A stretch of DNA of 64,000 nt from NCBI RefSeq assembly GCF_000224145.3, contig NC_020168.2, forward strand, positions 2,998,411 to 3,062,410. The letters run 5' to 3'. Of the stretch, positions 24,602 to 46,317 are shown one piece after another (positions within the stretch are counted from its first letter, which is position 1; every line of letters begins with the position of its first letter). The position numbers and the translations under genes were made by a program. This stretch comes from Ciona intestinalis. Its lineage: Eukaryota > Chordata > Ascidiacea > Phlebobranchia > Cionidae. The notes beneath the pieces were generated by a model. It was not told where the DNA came from. It made no database searches and was given only the letters and a program-made list of their open reading frames with translations.

Positions 24602-25523
24602 GTAGGGTATAATAAATTATTTGGTACTAGAGCAAGGAAACAGCCATTTTTAGGAAGCGGCATTTAAATTTGCTGCCAAAATACCAATTGATTTTTAACT
24701 TTTAATGTGTAAGAAGTAAAAATCTTGTGTTGAGTAAAAGTATTTCTGTGAACCTTTGCAGTACAGAAAAGTGTTAAGTTCTGTATTTTTCCTACCCTTT
24801 CACTTGGCATATGTTGCATGCCTTGCGCAACAAGAAATTCATTTCCTGTTATTTAAAAGCTGGTAAGTGAACTGCTGTTCTTTCATGCAGACAGATTTTC
24901 AGCAATTCAAATAAAATAAAGAGTCATGATAATGCAATAGCCAATTACTCTTAATTTTGTTTTCTGTTTTGCTACTAGAATTATAAAACACATTAATTTT
25001 AATTTTGTTACGGCACTGCAATATTATATCAACATTACCTGCAAAAGTATTGTGCAATCTTATGCAGAGTATTTTTATTTGTTGGCTCTACTTTATTTGT
25101 ATTGTGTGTTGAACTATTTTTGGATATCAAATTTTTATAATAATAAATCTTGTGACGCAAATTCTCAAATTTCAATTGACTATATAATATCTGATTGTCT
25201 GCTTTTGTAAATTATGTAGTGAACATTGTATAGGCTTATTGCACCATAACATGACATTATTGGTTTAAACTTTAAAGCAACTTCATAATTTATACCTGGT
25301 TTACTTATATTTGCACAATTGAAATCCTTATCATCTTATATATGCTTAAATTGTGAAAGATAAAACTATTTGTATTGACCAGGAGAATTTTAAGCCAACC
25401 ACTTGACTTTATATCTCAAAGGTTTGTAGGTATAGTATTAGGATAAGCACTGAACAAGAACTGTTAGGTTTGTAACACCAGAGCAGTGGTTCAGCTCTGT
25501 TTTGCACTTTGTTCTGTGCGTGA

Positions 25524-34405
<8,882 letters not shown>

Positions 34406-37043
34406 TAACAGGTGGTTCCCCCAAGTTAATACAGACACTGTGGAGTTGTGCAAATACAGCGGCGCCGTCCTGCATGCCAACCGGCACCAAAACTTTGCCT
34501 ATTCTGTTCTTAACGGACGAATTATTATTTTAGCATCTTAGTGCCAAAGTGCCGTTACTGAGCAGGAGTTAAATGTTTGTAATTTGCCGTTGACTCGTCG
34601 TGGCCTCAATTTTTGAGACTGCAGAGATTATTCTGTATATCTGTTATGAGAAAAGGTGGCAAAAACGCAAAAAATTGATGAACATTTTCCTTGTACCACA
34701 TCCAGCATAAAACACTCTTCCAAGAAAACCCGAACTACAAGTGTATATATATAACCATAGAACAAATTGGTAAAAACAGCAAAACATGTATTGGTAGTGA
34801 ACTATGCATATCTATTTTAAAAGCCACCCATGTTAAAATACCACAATTCGTTGGTATTCATTAATTCAACTTCTCATCCAAGTTCTGGGTTTGTATGTTT
34901 AATTTGTGCCTGTGTTTTGTACTTTTCATAAAAACAACCAAAAACCAACATTATAAGCAAAGGTGGGCCTTCTTTGCGGAAGTTGTATATAAACTATCGA
35001 GCGGAAAAATTGAACCCAGACCTGACCCCTGTGTGAAGCTTAATTTTCCCTTTTTTCTTTTTCTGTTTATTGTTAAATCAGTACTGAGTTAAGAACAACA
35101 AAATCCTAACAAGCATCTGCAAACTACGTGTGGAACAAAATATAGTTTATTTTTTGTCTTTGTTTTACGCACTTGCTGTGGGCACTGTTTGTATATTGGT
35201 TGAGTATAACACCCACAAGGTTCAAGTTGATGGTTTTACGTTTCTTGTATTCGTCTTTTTTTTGTTTCCGTGCAAAAAATTCTTAACTGCACGACGCAGC
35301 CAAACGCGTGTAGCCTGACTCTCTCACTGTTTTATTTGCTCATTAATTTCATTGCATTCAATTTTACCCTTTTTTCCCTATCAGTCAAAATCACTTTCAC
35401 AATATCTCTTTTCCAGTTTTTCTGAAAACAACTCCTAAAAAAATCCTCTGTACAGAAGATGTTACATAATAATTTTTTTCTGGTAATTCTGGTTTTCTGT
35501 TCGTTACATGTAATGTGATGGTCACTGCAATCACAGCACATCATGCGCAGTTTTTAACGTTTTATCACTGTTTCGCGCACCGTGCATGTTCAACCAGGAT
35601 TGGGACGCTAACTACACAAAACATTGCTTCTCCATTAAGTTTATATTCAATCTGGAAAAAGGTCTTTTTCCTCCAGCACCATTTGCTGTGGGTAGAGTTC
35701 AAACCCAGATTGTAAGAATTTGCAAGCAATGCAAATGAGAGTGTACATAAAGTGATTTTGATTGTATTGGTGCCTTGTACTGATTTTCATGTACGTGCTA
35801 CCATCCAATTGCCTGTATTTTTGTACATATTTCTTACTATAGGATTTATGATTTAAAAAAATACCCTGTTTTTCTGAAAAGTTGATAAAAAATCTGGTGA
35901 TTGGATGCAAACGGGCGTTTTGGAGACTGGTAGGTTGTATTTTTGATGCTTGTACTTGCATCATTTCTTTCTTGCTGCCCACATCATATCCTTGCTTTTT
36001 TGTTTCTTTGCTACAATGCTGTATGTTTAAAAAAATATTGAAAAAGTTCAAAATATAAAATCGACAAATAAAAATTTACAAAAATAAAAGAAAAACCATA
36101 AAATATGCAATATCTTGTGTTTTTATTGCCCAAGTCAGGACGTTTTTTGTTCACAACCATTTTTAATCTCCTAAAACTTACAGCTACCTTATTGTTAAAT
36201 TGATAAACAGTGTGAATTTTTTTACGAATATTTATGGAACAGTTAATCTCTAACGTCTAAAAGTTATGTTAACAAGTAATATACTTTGTGTGCATTTACG
36301 GTCGTCACAACAAATATTCTTAAGTCTTTTACGAATATTTTATGTTTATCACGAAAATAATTTATGTTTGTCTTTTTCATACATTTTTTGCTATGAATGC
36401 TTTAATTCTCTCGCACACATAATGTTTTTAGGTAAAATGCTAGGATTTGATTTTTTGGAATATTTTTTTTAATGAGCAATGTGACAAACCGAAGAACAAA
36501 AGCTGTTTAATGCAAAAGTATCTTTGTAGTCGCACAAGCGTTCAAAAATCAAAACTTTATTTGCGTATAGACTCTAACACTACAATTTACGCACAACGAA
36601 ATGCTAACTTAGAATACGCAAAAAAAACATGTCCAAAGTAAGGCTTAGATAGCAGCATAAGTACTACGCAAAAAACATGTCCAAAATACGGCTCACATAG
36701 CAGCAAAAGTACTTCAAGTTTAAAGTACGCTATTTGTTTGACGATAGCAGCAAATTTAATGATTGATATTTTGAGGATGGATTAGCACATCTGAACCTAG
36801 CTGATATCTTAACACAGGCTAACTAGGTTGCCATTTACATTGCATTGATTTGATCCCCAAAAGTTTTCAGTAAGATTATGTGAACCAAACCAATGCAAAC
36901 TAAATGGCAATTCTTTATGAGCACTTCATATAAATAAACACACTCAAAACACTTAAACAAAAACATCAAAATATCAAGGGTTACTAACACTACACTAATG
37001 TGAAGAAATAGAAAACTGGAACACACAATACAGTAAACTGCAA
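34406..37043. other. TENT4 3' UTR and intergenic DNA
   Basis: No gene is supported. AATAAA at 36067-36072 could end a long TENT4 3' UTR, and TTTATT at 36556-36561 could be the poly(A) signal of the minus-strand CCP110 gene. A 49-base unit (cgcaaaaaaaacatgtccaa ... agcagcataagtact) is repeated in tandem at about 36616-36712. Confidence 0.45.
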
Positions 37044-40000
37044 TTATCGCACTGTAGGTGTCAGTCCATTGGATAGACCATGGTGCGAATATGGGCGACT
37101 TTGTGCAGCTCGTGCATGTTCTTTGTTCACTTGGGGCTTTTTCAAGTGACCTTGTGGTGATTTTTGTTTGTTTACTTTGTTGCTGCTAGCTTTCCAAATG
37201 TGAGATATTTTGCTTTTTATCTAAACATATGTAGAAAATTAGGTTACGGACATTAGAAAAGAACAGCATATGTAATTTTTACCACATATAACAGTTATAT
37301 GTTTATATGTGAACAATTATAGTCAACACAGTGGGCCTTAAATCTTAATATTAACGTCACACCATGTTTACCTCTTTTGGAGCGGCTTTTCCTTTTGTGT
37401 CTATTCTGAAATATATAGAAAAAAGTATGAATGAATGAATGAATGAATGAATGTAACTTACTTTATCCTCGCGTGGCCAGAAAACGACAGTTGTTATAAC
37501 ACTGGTGTTCATACACCTCGTGTTAGCTTATGTGACTTTGTGGGTGATTATTTTATATTGATGAAAATAGGATATTATTGAAAATGAAACATCCGAATAA
37601 CTGCAATATATTATTACTATAATAATATATTGCAACTGATAATACTAAAATTTTGACTTACTTTTCCTGCTTTTTCCTTTGCATAGATTTGATGGTAGCA
37701 GCGGATAGTTTTGGGGGGTTGCTTCTACCCAACATGCAAGGCTGGAAATAAAATTATCAAGACATGATTATAAACGTAAGTAATTTAAATGTGGTTGACT
37801 TACATTTGACCTACTTTCTAAAATATTTCTTATACAAATAGACAGATTTCCTATATAAGTGAAGTTCCATAGTTAATATATTATTTTTGAGCATTGAACA
37901 CTGAATTATTACACTAATGGTCCAATTCTGGCTTAAATTCAAGGTCCTATTGTGTGCTTTGCTGTAGGACCTCACTCAAATAGCGTTTGTAAAATTTAGG
38001 CAAATATAAATTGCACTAAAATAGCTAAAATTTTACAAATATATCAAAATGCACACTGACAAATATAAATTGCACTAAACCATGCTTAAGAATTTACCAT
38101 GAAGTGCAGTTTTATGCTGTAGTGCACGTTATATTTATCTAAATTTGTACTTATTGGGTGTTTATGGGCTTATGGTTCAACCTACCTTTGGTTTAAGTTG
38201 AATGATTCTTGATTGGGAAATAATTTCCATTCTTTCCTGAACTGAAGTTTCGAAAAACAATTCATGCAGTTCGTACATTGCCGCTTGTAGCTAAAAAATG
38301 TCAATATTTGTTGTTTAATAATTCGTTCCTGGCCAATCCTTACGTTATTAGCTAAAAATTGTTGTACTTGCACTGCAGTACCAGTATACAAATATGGTAT
38401 AACTATTGTAATGATGTGTTCGTAAGGTACTTTACTGTTTTATATTTTCAAGATCTTTATGTTTTGCGTAAACCGTTGTGTTTTTGAGAGTCAATCGCAT
38501 GGTTTTGTTAAGTTAAATATTTATCATACCTCAACCATATTTTCCAGTTTCTAACACAAGTTTTTCTGACCATATTATATACAGGATTTAACTTTTAAAA
38601 ATAGCCCAAAGGTTTTTGATCCATTGTTAGCTTAATAAACAAAATCCCATAACCCACTTTTGGAATATATTTTAAAAGTACTGTTACATAGAAAAATATA
38701 TTTTAAAAATTGTTATATATATATATATATAACTTTATTTTTTAATTATTTTTAAAATTGTGATATAACATTGTATGTGTTTGAACCTGCAGGAAAAGTC
38801 GATCAAGAAAAGTTTCATCTTGTTTTGAACTCTCGTTGCTCCCGTTTGAATTTGCTAAGTTTGAAACTTCATCACTTTTGATTGATAAGATTGTTCGACT
38901 TGTGTCCTGTTTAATACATAGGTATTTAAACATTTTTTAAACTATTTTTCAAACACATTATACAGAGATTATATATTTTTCAAACTTTTAATTTTTTGTA
39001 AGTAAACAAATTAGAATATGTGAGTTAAATTTACGTATAAAATTATGACAAATAATTTCCAATACAATGTTTTTGAAATTCAATCATGTTTTTCAGTTTT
39101 TTTTTGTAAAATATTAATTTTGTTAGACCTTATTGAGTATTATTTATCGCACAATATCATTTTTTATTTGACAATTTTTTTTATTAAAATATACAAACGA
39201 CAGATTAAAATGCAACATTATACTTAAGAACACATATCGTTCAATTTAAGTTTATACTTCATGATTAATGCATGAAATAACGAACCCTTATAGTTTGCAT
39301 GATATCTTGTGCAGGTCGCGAACGTAACAACCTCCTTGTAAGATGACCTTTAATCAACGCACTTAACTTACAAAAGCTTGGCTGTAGCTTTTCTAAAACC
39401 TGTGTTAAAAAAGTGTGTGGTTTTTTTAACTGCTAACGTGTCATATGAAATGACAATACACTATGTATGGTACAAAAATTTAATTAGAAAACATTAATGT
39501 CCACACTGAAAGAATTATGTAGTTTTTCGGACACCTGTGTTAAATGAATAAGTGGTGTATTTAACTAAAAAAAGAGTGTATTGTTTTTTTTAACTGCTAA
39601 CGCAGCATATGAAATGAGTAGTGACAATACACTATGTATGGTTCAAAAATTACAAAACATTAATGTACACACTGAATGTATTATGTAGCTTTCCTAAGAC
39701 CTGTGTTAAAAAGTAAGTGGTGTATTTTACTGCTAAAAAAATGAAAATACACTCGTATGTTGGTTGTATGTTGGAACATCAAATTACAAAACAGTAATGT
39801 ATTTATATCTTTGCTTACGTAACAAAAGTAATATAACTCAAAACATTGAATGAATTAGAATTAAAACAAAATGACAGTCATTAAAGCAAGGTGGGGTTCA
39901 AACCATGGCGCCCTCTATAACAGGCCTGGACACCGTCGGCGCCTCTCTCGAAACTGGAGGTGGATGGTTTTGCAGCGCTTGTACGAATTGTAGACAGTTT

Positions 40001-43000
40001 TGATGAGTTATATGACGAATATAGAGGGCGCCATGGTTCAAACAGAAGAGAACAGGTTAAAAATGGTTACTAAATCCTGACATAACTTAACCCAAACTAG
40101 CAGTATGATACAACTAAAAAGGTTAAGGAAAATTTGAATGACAACTTAATATCGAAATATACATACACACTACTATTGCCTAATGTATGCAACATAATTT
40201 AAAGCTTAAACACAAAAAATGTTCCATTACAGTTCAACAGGTAAACCACTGTAAAATAACTAATTGTAATCAAAACAAACCTTATTCAAGTTTTGACCAG
40301 TCGGAACCGGTTTGGTGACCACATCAAGGTCATGCAAGTTCATCTTTGTAATAGATTTAACAGAAACAGCCAGGTGTGGCTGACTTTTCAACAATTCCTA
40401 GTTTAAAAATAATCAGTTATAAGACTGTTAGTTGAAAAATTTAGTTATAAGACTTTTAATTAAAAAAATTCAGTAATATGACTTTTTGTTGAAAAATTCA
40501 GTTTCAATACTTTTACCTTAACCTGTTTGCATATATTAGCAAGCAATTTGCAAAAAAAATCCAGAAAGTTGTGGAAATAAACAAGGTAGGTACAATTTTA
40601 AAAGGAAAAAATTTTTCATCATTTTTTTTCTATAAAATATTGTAAAATATATACCTTCTGTAGTAGATTAAGTTGTAGTTCATGCTGTTCTTGCAGAGCT
40701 TTCAATTCATCTTGATGTTGCTTTTCAAGCATTTTACAATATTCGTTTACTTTTGTTCCATCTGTGAAAACGAAACATGTGGTCACATAATAAGGCTTCA
40801 TCAAATTTTTCATTCAATATTAAAAAAATAGTGAAATTACTGTTTAACTGTGATTGTTTTTTTCAATTCCAGCTATGGCAGAAAATTTTAAAACGGTTTG
40901 AACAAGTAAAACATTAAAAACAATACACCAGGTTGTTGCGACACACACTTTGAGAACTGCTGTTGAATCCACCAATAGCACAACATTCTGGTTTGTACAA
41001 ATATAACTTACTCCATACTCCTTTGACAATTTACAACTCAAAATACTCCTTTGACAATTTACAACTCAACCCACAGTTTGAGAACCGCTGTCATATTCTA
41101 AAAACACAACAAACCTTTCGATGTCGTAGTGGATCTCTTGTTGCAGCTCCGACTCATTGATGCATGACTTTCCTCGGAGTCAGACGGCATCTCCAACCTC
41201 CTCTTCACATCTCGACAATAAACACTTCCTTCTGTCGTCTCTGATCCAATCTCATCATCCGCATCAATCGAATATATTCTGATCAAGATTCATTTTATGG
41301 AGTGGCAGATAAATCTAAAATACTTGAGAGCGGGTTCTGTCATGACAGCAAAAATACCCTAGTTGCGCCCATAGCTCTTAAGATATTTCATAAAAGAGCA
41401 AAAAATGAAACATCATGAACTGTTGTTCATGCACAACTGTTGCATCCGATACTCACGAGTGGATGTTCTTTGTATTGATGAGGAATGGAGATGGAGCATC
41501 CAGGGAGTAGGAGCCGGACCTCACACGATGTCCTCTTGTCTCATCGTGAGATGACAAAGTTGAAGAAGCTGAAAATAAAAAAATAAATAAAATAAACTAT
41601 TAATGTATATATACTAATTCTAAAACAGCTTTAATGGTAATTTATTTCAATATCAAATTTTTAGTTTATTTAGGTCGTCCTCCAATTTGTAAAATATTTA
41701 AAGTTTAAAGAGTAATAGATTACAAACCTTTGCTTAATGTTTGTGAATATGCAGCTGAGTCCGTTGATTGACTTGATTTATTCACAACTTCATCTAAAAA
41801 GACAGAGATAATGTTATAAATATTAAATGAATGAATGCATACCTTACAAAGACATACGAATTCCTAAATTCAAAATACATAGTTTCAAATATTTTCAATG
41901 TTACATTTTACATCATAATTGTTAATATTACCTGTTGTATTTTCTGCAGTTTCCTCAGATTTCTGAAACAAAATGAATAGGTTTTCGAATACAAACAGTT
42001 TACATTTTTGGGGATTTACAACAGTTCCCTAATAAAACTACAGGTTGCGCGCGGTTGCAAATGGTTGCAGATATTTTGATTATTTTAAACAGAAATGCTA
42101 GACGGTCACGTTCAACAGATGTCAAATGACTATACGAGTATAACAAACCAACTTTTGGTCCGATACCTTGAATGGTTTTTGAGTTATCGAAATAACCAAA
42201 ATATCTGCAAGCATTTGCAACCGTGTGCAACCTGTAGTTTTATTAGGGACCCGTTTACAACTAGTAACTGATACATTAGAGTAAAAATGTATATATATAT
42301 ACTTCACAATTTATATTTATATAACTAACCTCCTCTGCTTCCAGTGCATTCTTATATGAAGCCATTAATTCCTTTGTTTCTGGAGTCACAGTTGACATTG
42401 TGACATCACAAGCAGCAGGAGATACCTCTGAACTATCCCCTTGCAGTGATGATAAAGTGAGAAGTTCAGAATTTTCCACAGACTTTAAAAGTTGAGAATT
42501 TGGTGAAGAGTCGTTCTTATTGCATGCCAGTTCATTGTTCATTATTTTTAAAGCTTTGTTAATATGTTCCGTTGCTTTGCATGGAGAGGTATCTGTACTT
42601 GTAGAGACTGCTTCAATTGTTTTTTTAGGAGTCCTTGGTTCTGGTGAAGAGGAGCTTTCTTCCTCTGGAGAAGATTTCTTACTCGGAAGACTCCTCATGC
42701 TTGCAAAGGCTCCTAACTCGCTCCTTACCGCATCCAATACAGAGTCCACGAAATGACTTGCTGTGCTGTTCATCACACTCAAGTCTCCGGATGTTAGGCT
42801 CTCCTCATCATCTGTGTTCGAATGATGATCAACTGATGCGGGAGGATTATGGTTGAGAACTACAGTGGCTTGTGTGTTTTCAGCCCAAGTATTCCCACTT
42901 GATGAGGATGGAGTGGAAGAACCAGCAGCTGCAAAGATATGTTCAAACTTATATAAACACACTGTATGTTTCTTCTTCGTATACATACTCACAATATAAC

Positions 43001-45206
43001 CGCCTCTATAGGTAAATAATAAACTACCAAATTTTTTTTAAATTAAACTTTATCAACTTTTTAATTGTTAAAAAACTGTTTGCCCCAAATTGTTATACAG
43101 TGTTTAAATTTCAGCATAAAACCTTAGTTTATTATCAATTAAACTTGTAAATAAGAACCTTAAATCAATGCAGTATTACCAACCTTGCAAGGGTTTAATT
43201 TCAGGTTTGGTTGCAGTTGAATTATTGAGTGAAGCATCAAGAGTTAAAGATTTTTGAAGAAGATTTTGGAGGCTCTTCCGGTACGCATTTTCCTGGAAAC
43301 TGTTTTCTTCCTCACTGGAAGAATCAGAGGTTTCTGAAGATTTTGCAGTTTCCGAATCGGAGGAAGACACTTGTGTAGCTCTCTCTGTTTCTAAAGATAA
43401 AAATATGGTTATCTAATTATTAATAATTTAATTTAGACCTATTAGCTATTACAAATTCTATTTATATACTTAACTATATATTACAGGTTCTATAGGACCC
43501 ATGCCAGAGTTGGCATGTTACCTCAAAACACACATAGTTAAAAAGTTTAAGATTAAAATATAAAAATTTTTAACAATATTTTATTTTTAACAAGGATAAT
43601 AAAATCTACAGTCATTAAATTTGTAGGATTTGATAATATTGAAATAACAAAACTTAGACCGTTTAGCTGTATTAAATTTAGCGATTCCAACCCTAATCTG
43701 GTGCTCATAAAAATGAAAAATTTGGTTGGACATGATTTTTGTCTGTTTCAGTTTTCGTAGCACAAATCCATAAACTATTTAAGAAAGATTTATTAAAAAA
43801 TCCATAAAACCTGTTGTTTCATTGGTATCTTGCAGCGACTTGGTTACTTCATCTGGTTCTTCCTGTATGTTTATTGGTCCAGTGGTCGGACATAAAGTGC
43901 TTGAAGCAAGGGGAATTTTTGGTGAACTCTCCTGACTTGAAGGTCCACTATCAGTCTGTGGTGACAATATTTAATTATTAATTTATGGAACTTGACGCTT
44001 TTCTATTTGTTTAGATTTTGCACAACACATAACTTATTATGTTAGGATACATACTACATAGCCTACTCAAATGCACTAAAAAATGTTTTATAAGGTTCAA
44101 TCTACATTGGCCAACAAGCAATTGAATTTTCCAAATCTTTTCTCAATAAGGTAAGTTGTTTAGACTTGTTGCATTACCAACAGTCAAACAGTGTTATGAT
44201 AGCTATTGATAGATAGATTGAACACTATGTTGGTACCTCCACACTTGATAGAATTGCTTCTACTTTCGAGATAAGGTTGTTGGTGCATCTTTGACGACGT
44301 CTGCGTTCTTTTTCCAACGCCTTGTTCCGATAAACTTGCATTTCAACTTTAGAGGCGCAACAAACCTGTCAAAACATAGGACACAAGTCATGACACTGAG
44401 CATGGGAACTGTTTATACAGGGTTGTCTGATATGTATTGATAAAGTGGCCCAATATAAAATCAGTCTTATGAATTAGACAGATTGGCCAATTTCGAGCGA
44501 AGTACCATCCTGCCTTATGAAAAACTTCATTCACTTTAACACTAAATTTAACATTAATGTTGAAGTAACGCACTTTTCAGTAGGTTTACTAATGAACATT
44601 CTTTCCATGAACTGGACACCATAGTAAAAAAAACAAAAAATGTAATACATTATAGGTTAAGGTTTACCATTGGTGGAAGAATGGGTTTTCTGTGAAAAAT
44701 AATATTTGATGATCTTTGAATTGGTGATCGCGGTGAGTGACAACCACACGAGGACTCAGAGAGCCAACTGCTGTTGCTGCTTGATGAGTTATTGCTTCGA
44801 TCTAAACTCGTAGTGCTACCATTCTGTAAAAAAATAATCATTGCAAACATGCCAGTCTACAGAATATGCTCCGGACGAGATCTCGCGGGTGCATGACAGT
44901 TATATTTTCTGTGCAGCTTGCAGGCAATCATTAAAAATCAATGTGCATAGCATGGCACATACCACATACAATTGCAAGCCCCATTAGGAAAGCCTAGTTA
45001 ATTTGATATATATATACATTTGGTTCATTCTCAATTAATTGGTATGTGTGGTAAAAAATATCGCCTGTGCACCTGCCATACTACTGACTGAAATATAATT
45101 GCATAAGCAGAAATCGCCAAAAATATGAAATTCTTACCCGCAAAGAGTCATTTGAAAATGATGGTGGTGGCATCAACAACTGGTCGAGAATTTTTTCCAT
45201 ATCCAT
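37044..45206 (-). CDS. CCP110: Centriolar coiled-coil protein of 110 kDa (CP110)
   Basis: There are 18 exons, all in phase: 45206-45138, 44823-44668, 44365-44237, 43955-43811, 43390-43184, 42928-42330, 41962-41932, 41793-41728, 41568-41457, 41278-41115, 40761-40655, 40397-40281, 39399-39286, 38906-38787, 38290-38186, 37741-37662, 37405-37372, 37220-37044, giving 843 residues. CP110 caps the distal end of centrioles and suppresses cilium assembly. Blocks shared with the vertebrate protein appear in order: KVEMQVYRNKALEKERRRR with LISKVEAIL (N-terminal basic coil), YRKSLQNLLQKS, DVKRRLE, a coiled coil EKQHQDELKALQEQHELQL, KLSALIKGHLTRRLL with MQTIRDTSRTIL, MYELHELFF...ERMEII, and PPKLSAATIKSMQRKK near the end. 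The middle is Ser-rich. An acceptor-like acacag ends two bases before the ATG, so the leader is either spliced or added in trans. Confidence 0.93.
37428..37453. repeat. GAAT tetranucleotide repeat
   Basis: About six copies of gaat/atga lie directly before a SINE-like head (aatgtaacttactttatcct) at 37452, in a CCP110 intron. Confidence 0.85.
37452..37560. repeat. SINE-like fragment
   Basis: It carries the shared head gtaacttactttatcctcgc, gtggccagaaaacgacagtt and a tail resembling tgactttgtgggtgattatt. It lies within a CCP110 intron. Confidence 0.65.
39387..39760. repeat. Three-copy tandem array overlapping a CCP110 splice acceptor
   Basis: Units begin near 39387, 39520 and 39686 and share acctgtgttaaa, aactgctaac, catatgaaatga and acaatacactatgtatggt. 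The first unit overlaps the start of the CCP110 exon 39399-39286 including its acceptor (minus strand aacacag). The other two carry the same acceptor-like sequence. Confidence 0.8.
39903..40036. mobile_element. Small inverted-repeat element, 134 bp, TTCAAA target duplication
   Basis: A perfect 17-bp inverted repeat (ccatggcgccctctata and its complement) bounds the element. TTCAAA flanks both sides (39897-39902 and 40037-40042). It lies in a CCP110 intron and has no coding capacity. The superfamily is not assigned. Confidence 0.85.
42023..42253. mobile_element. hAT-like non-autonomous element, 231 bp
   Basis: Inverted repeats of about 60 bp (left agttccctaataaaactaca, right its near complement ending gttttattagggacccg) are flanked by identical 8-bp copies of TTTACAAC at 42015-42022 and 42254-42261. 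An 8-bp duplication is the hallmark of hAT insertion. It lies in the CCP110 intron between exons 42330 and 41962. Confidence 0.85.
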
Positions 45207-46317
45207 ATCTGTGTAATGTATGGATGATTTGACTTTAGTATCTAAACATTTTACTTAAAACAAAAGCTTTTTTTGTAAACTTTATTGGCAACTGCTATTG
45301 AACGATCCACAGCCAGTAATAAACATACACACGCTGATTCCCATCCACTCGATTTTCGCGCAACTAACGACCACTCAACCGTCGTAAGCGAACGTTAGGG
45401 TAAAAATGACATTCTTTGATGGTGTTTTAAAGTGGTCAGTGGCCAAGCAGAAGTATAATACAAAATAAACTTAGATTTGGTAAATAACACTTACTATATT
45501 TCTGATTACGTTGACTTATAATTATGTAAAATGTATTGTGCTATGTAAATTTGTAGAAATGTTTTCAAAATTAATACGTTTGTGTCCCCTTTAAAGTACG
45601 TCATATGTTTAAAGAAAGTCAAAGATTGTTTCGGTTGATTTCACACAAGTAAAAACAAACGAACAAATTTGTTTGTATTTTTGCAAGCATAGCAACACGT
45701 GGCAAAGAATCAATTGAGAAAGTATGCTTTGTTTATAAATATAAAACATTTAAAAGGAAATTTTATTCTTAATATTACTTTATCTTCGATCATTGGTAAC
45801 AGATCACGAACTTTGACTTTATCCCATCACACACGACCTGCCGTATTGACTTTTTCTTATCTTATCGTTTTCCCTTTTTCCTTCGCCTTATTAGAGAAAA
45901 GAACGCGGCGATTCCTAAAAGGAGAGAAAAATGACCGTGAGATGTAACTTTTAGTACGCTAAACCTGCGCTAAACAACTAACGTTTTTGATTTTTTTGTT
46001 TAAACCTTTTGTTCCTCATAAAAGAGAGTTTCTGTTTAGGTTGGCAGGAGCTTCATGGATTCGTGGAAATTTATATAATTTGGAACTAATTATTGGACAT
46101 TTTAAGTGATATTTTCCGTAGTTCTTGTATTATTGTGTTTACTGTGCAGTTATGTATAATTGGTTGGCGTAGCTATATAATTTAACCTATATTATTACTA
46201 AAATACTGTGTAGTAACTGCGATATTTTTGCGCATGCTGTCATATTGGAAGGGTTTATGTTCAATCCATGTTAAATATTTAAATAGCAGAGTACATTAGC
46301 ATTACTTGAGCCAAAGC
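45207..46317. other. Shared upstream region of CCP110 and the PPxY membrane protein gene
   Basis: About 1.1 kb separates the divergently oriented starts. No gene is supported. Acceptor-like sequences precede both ATGs (minus-strand cattacacag at 45209-45218; aaatagcag ending at 46289), so true transcription starts may lie farther upstream. Confidence 0.45.

Noticed and set aside
40925-41100. Pair of tttgagaaccgctg-like ends as a complete hAT element
   Set aside because: The two ends are in the same orientation and no 8-bp duplication is visible, so these are fragments.
42929-42992. Upstream extension of the large CCP110 exon to a Met at 42992
   Set aside because: An acceptor at 42930 gives the phase required by the preceding exon; the extension is intron.
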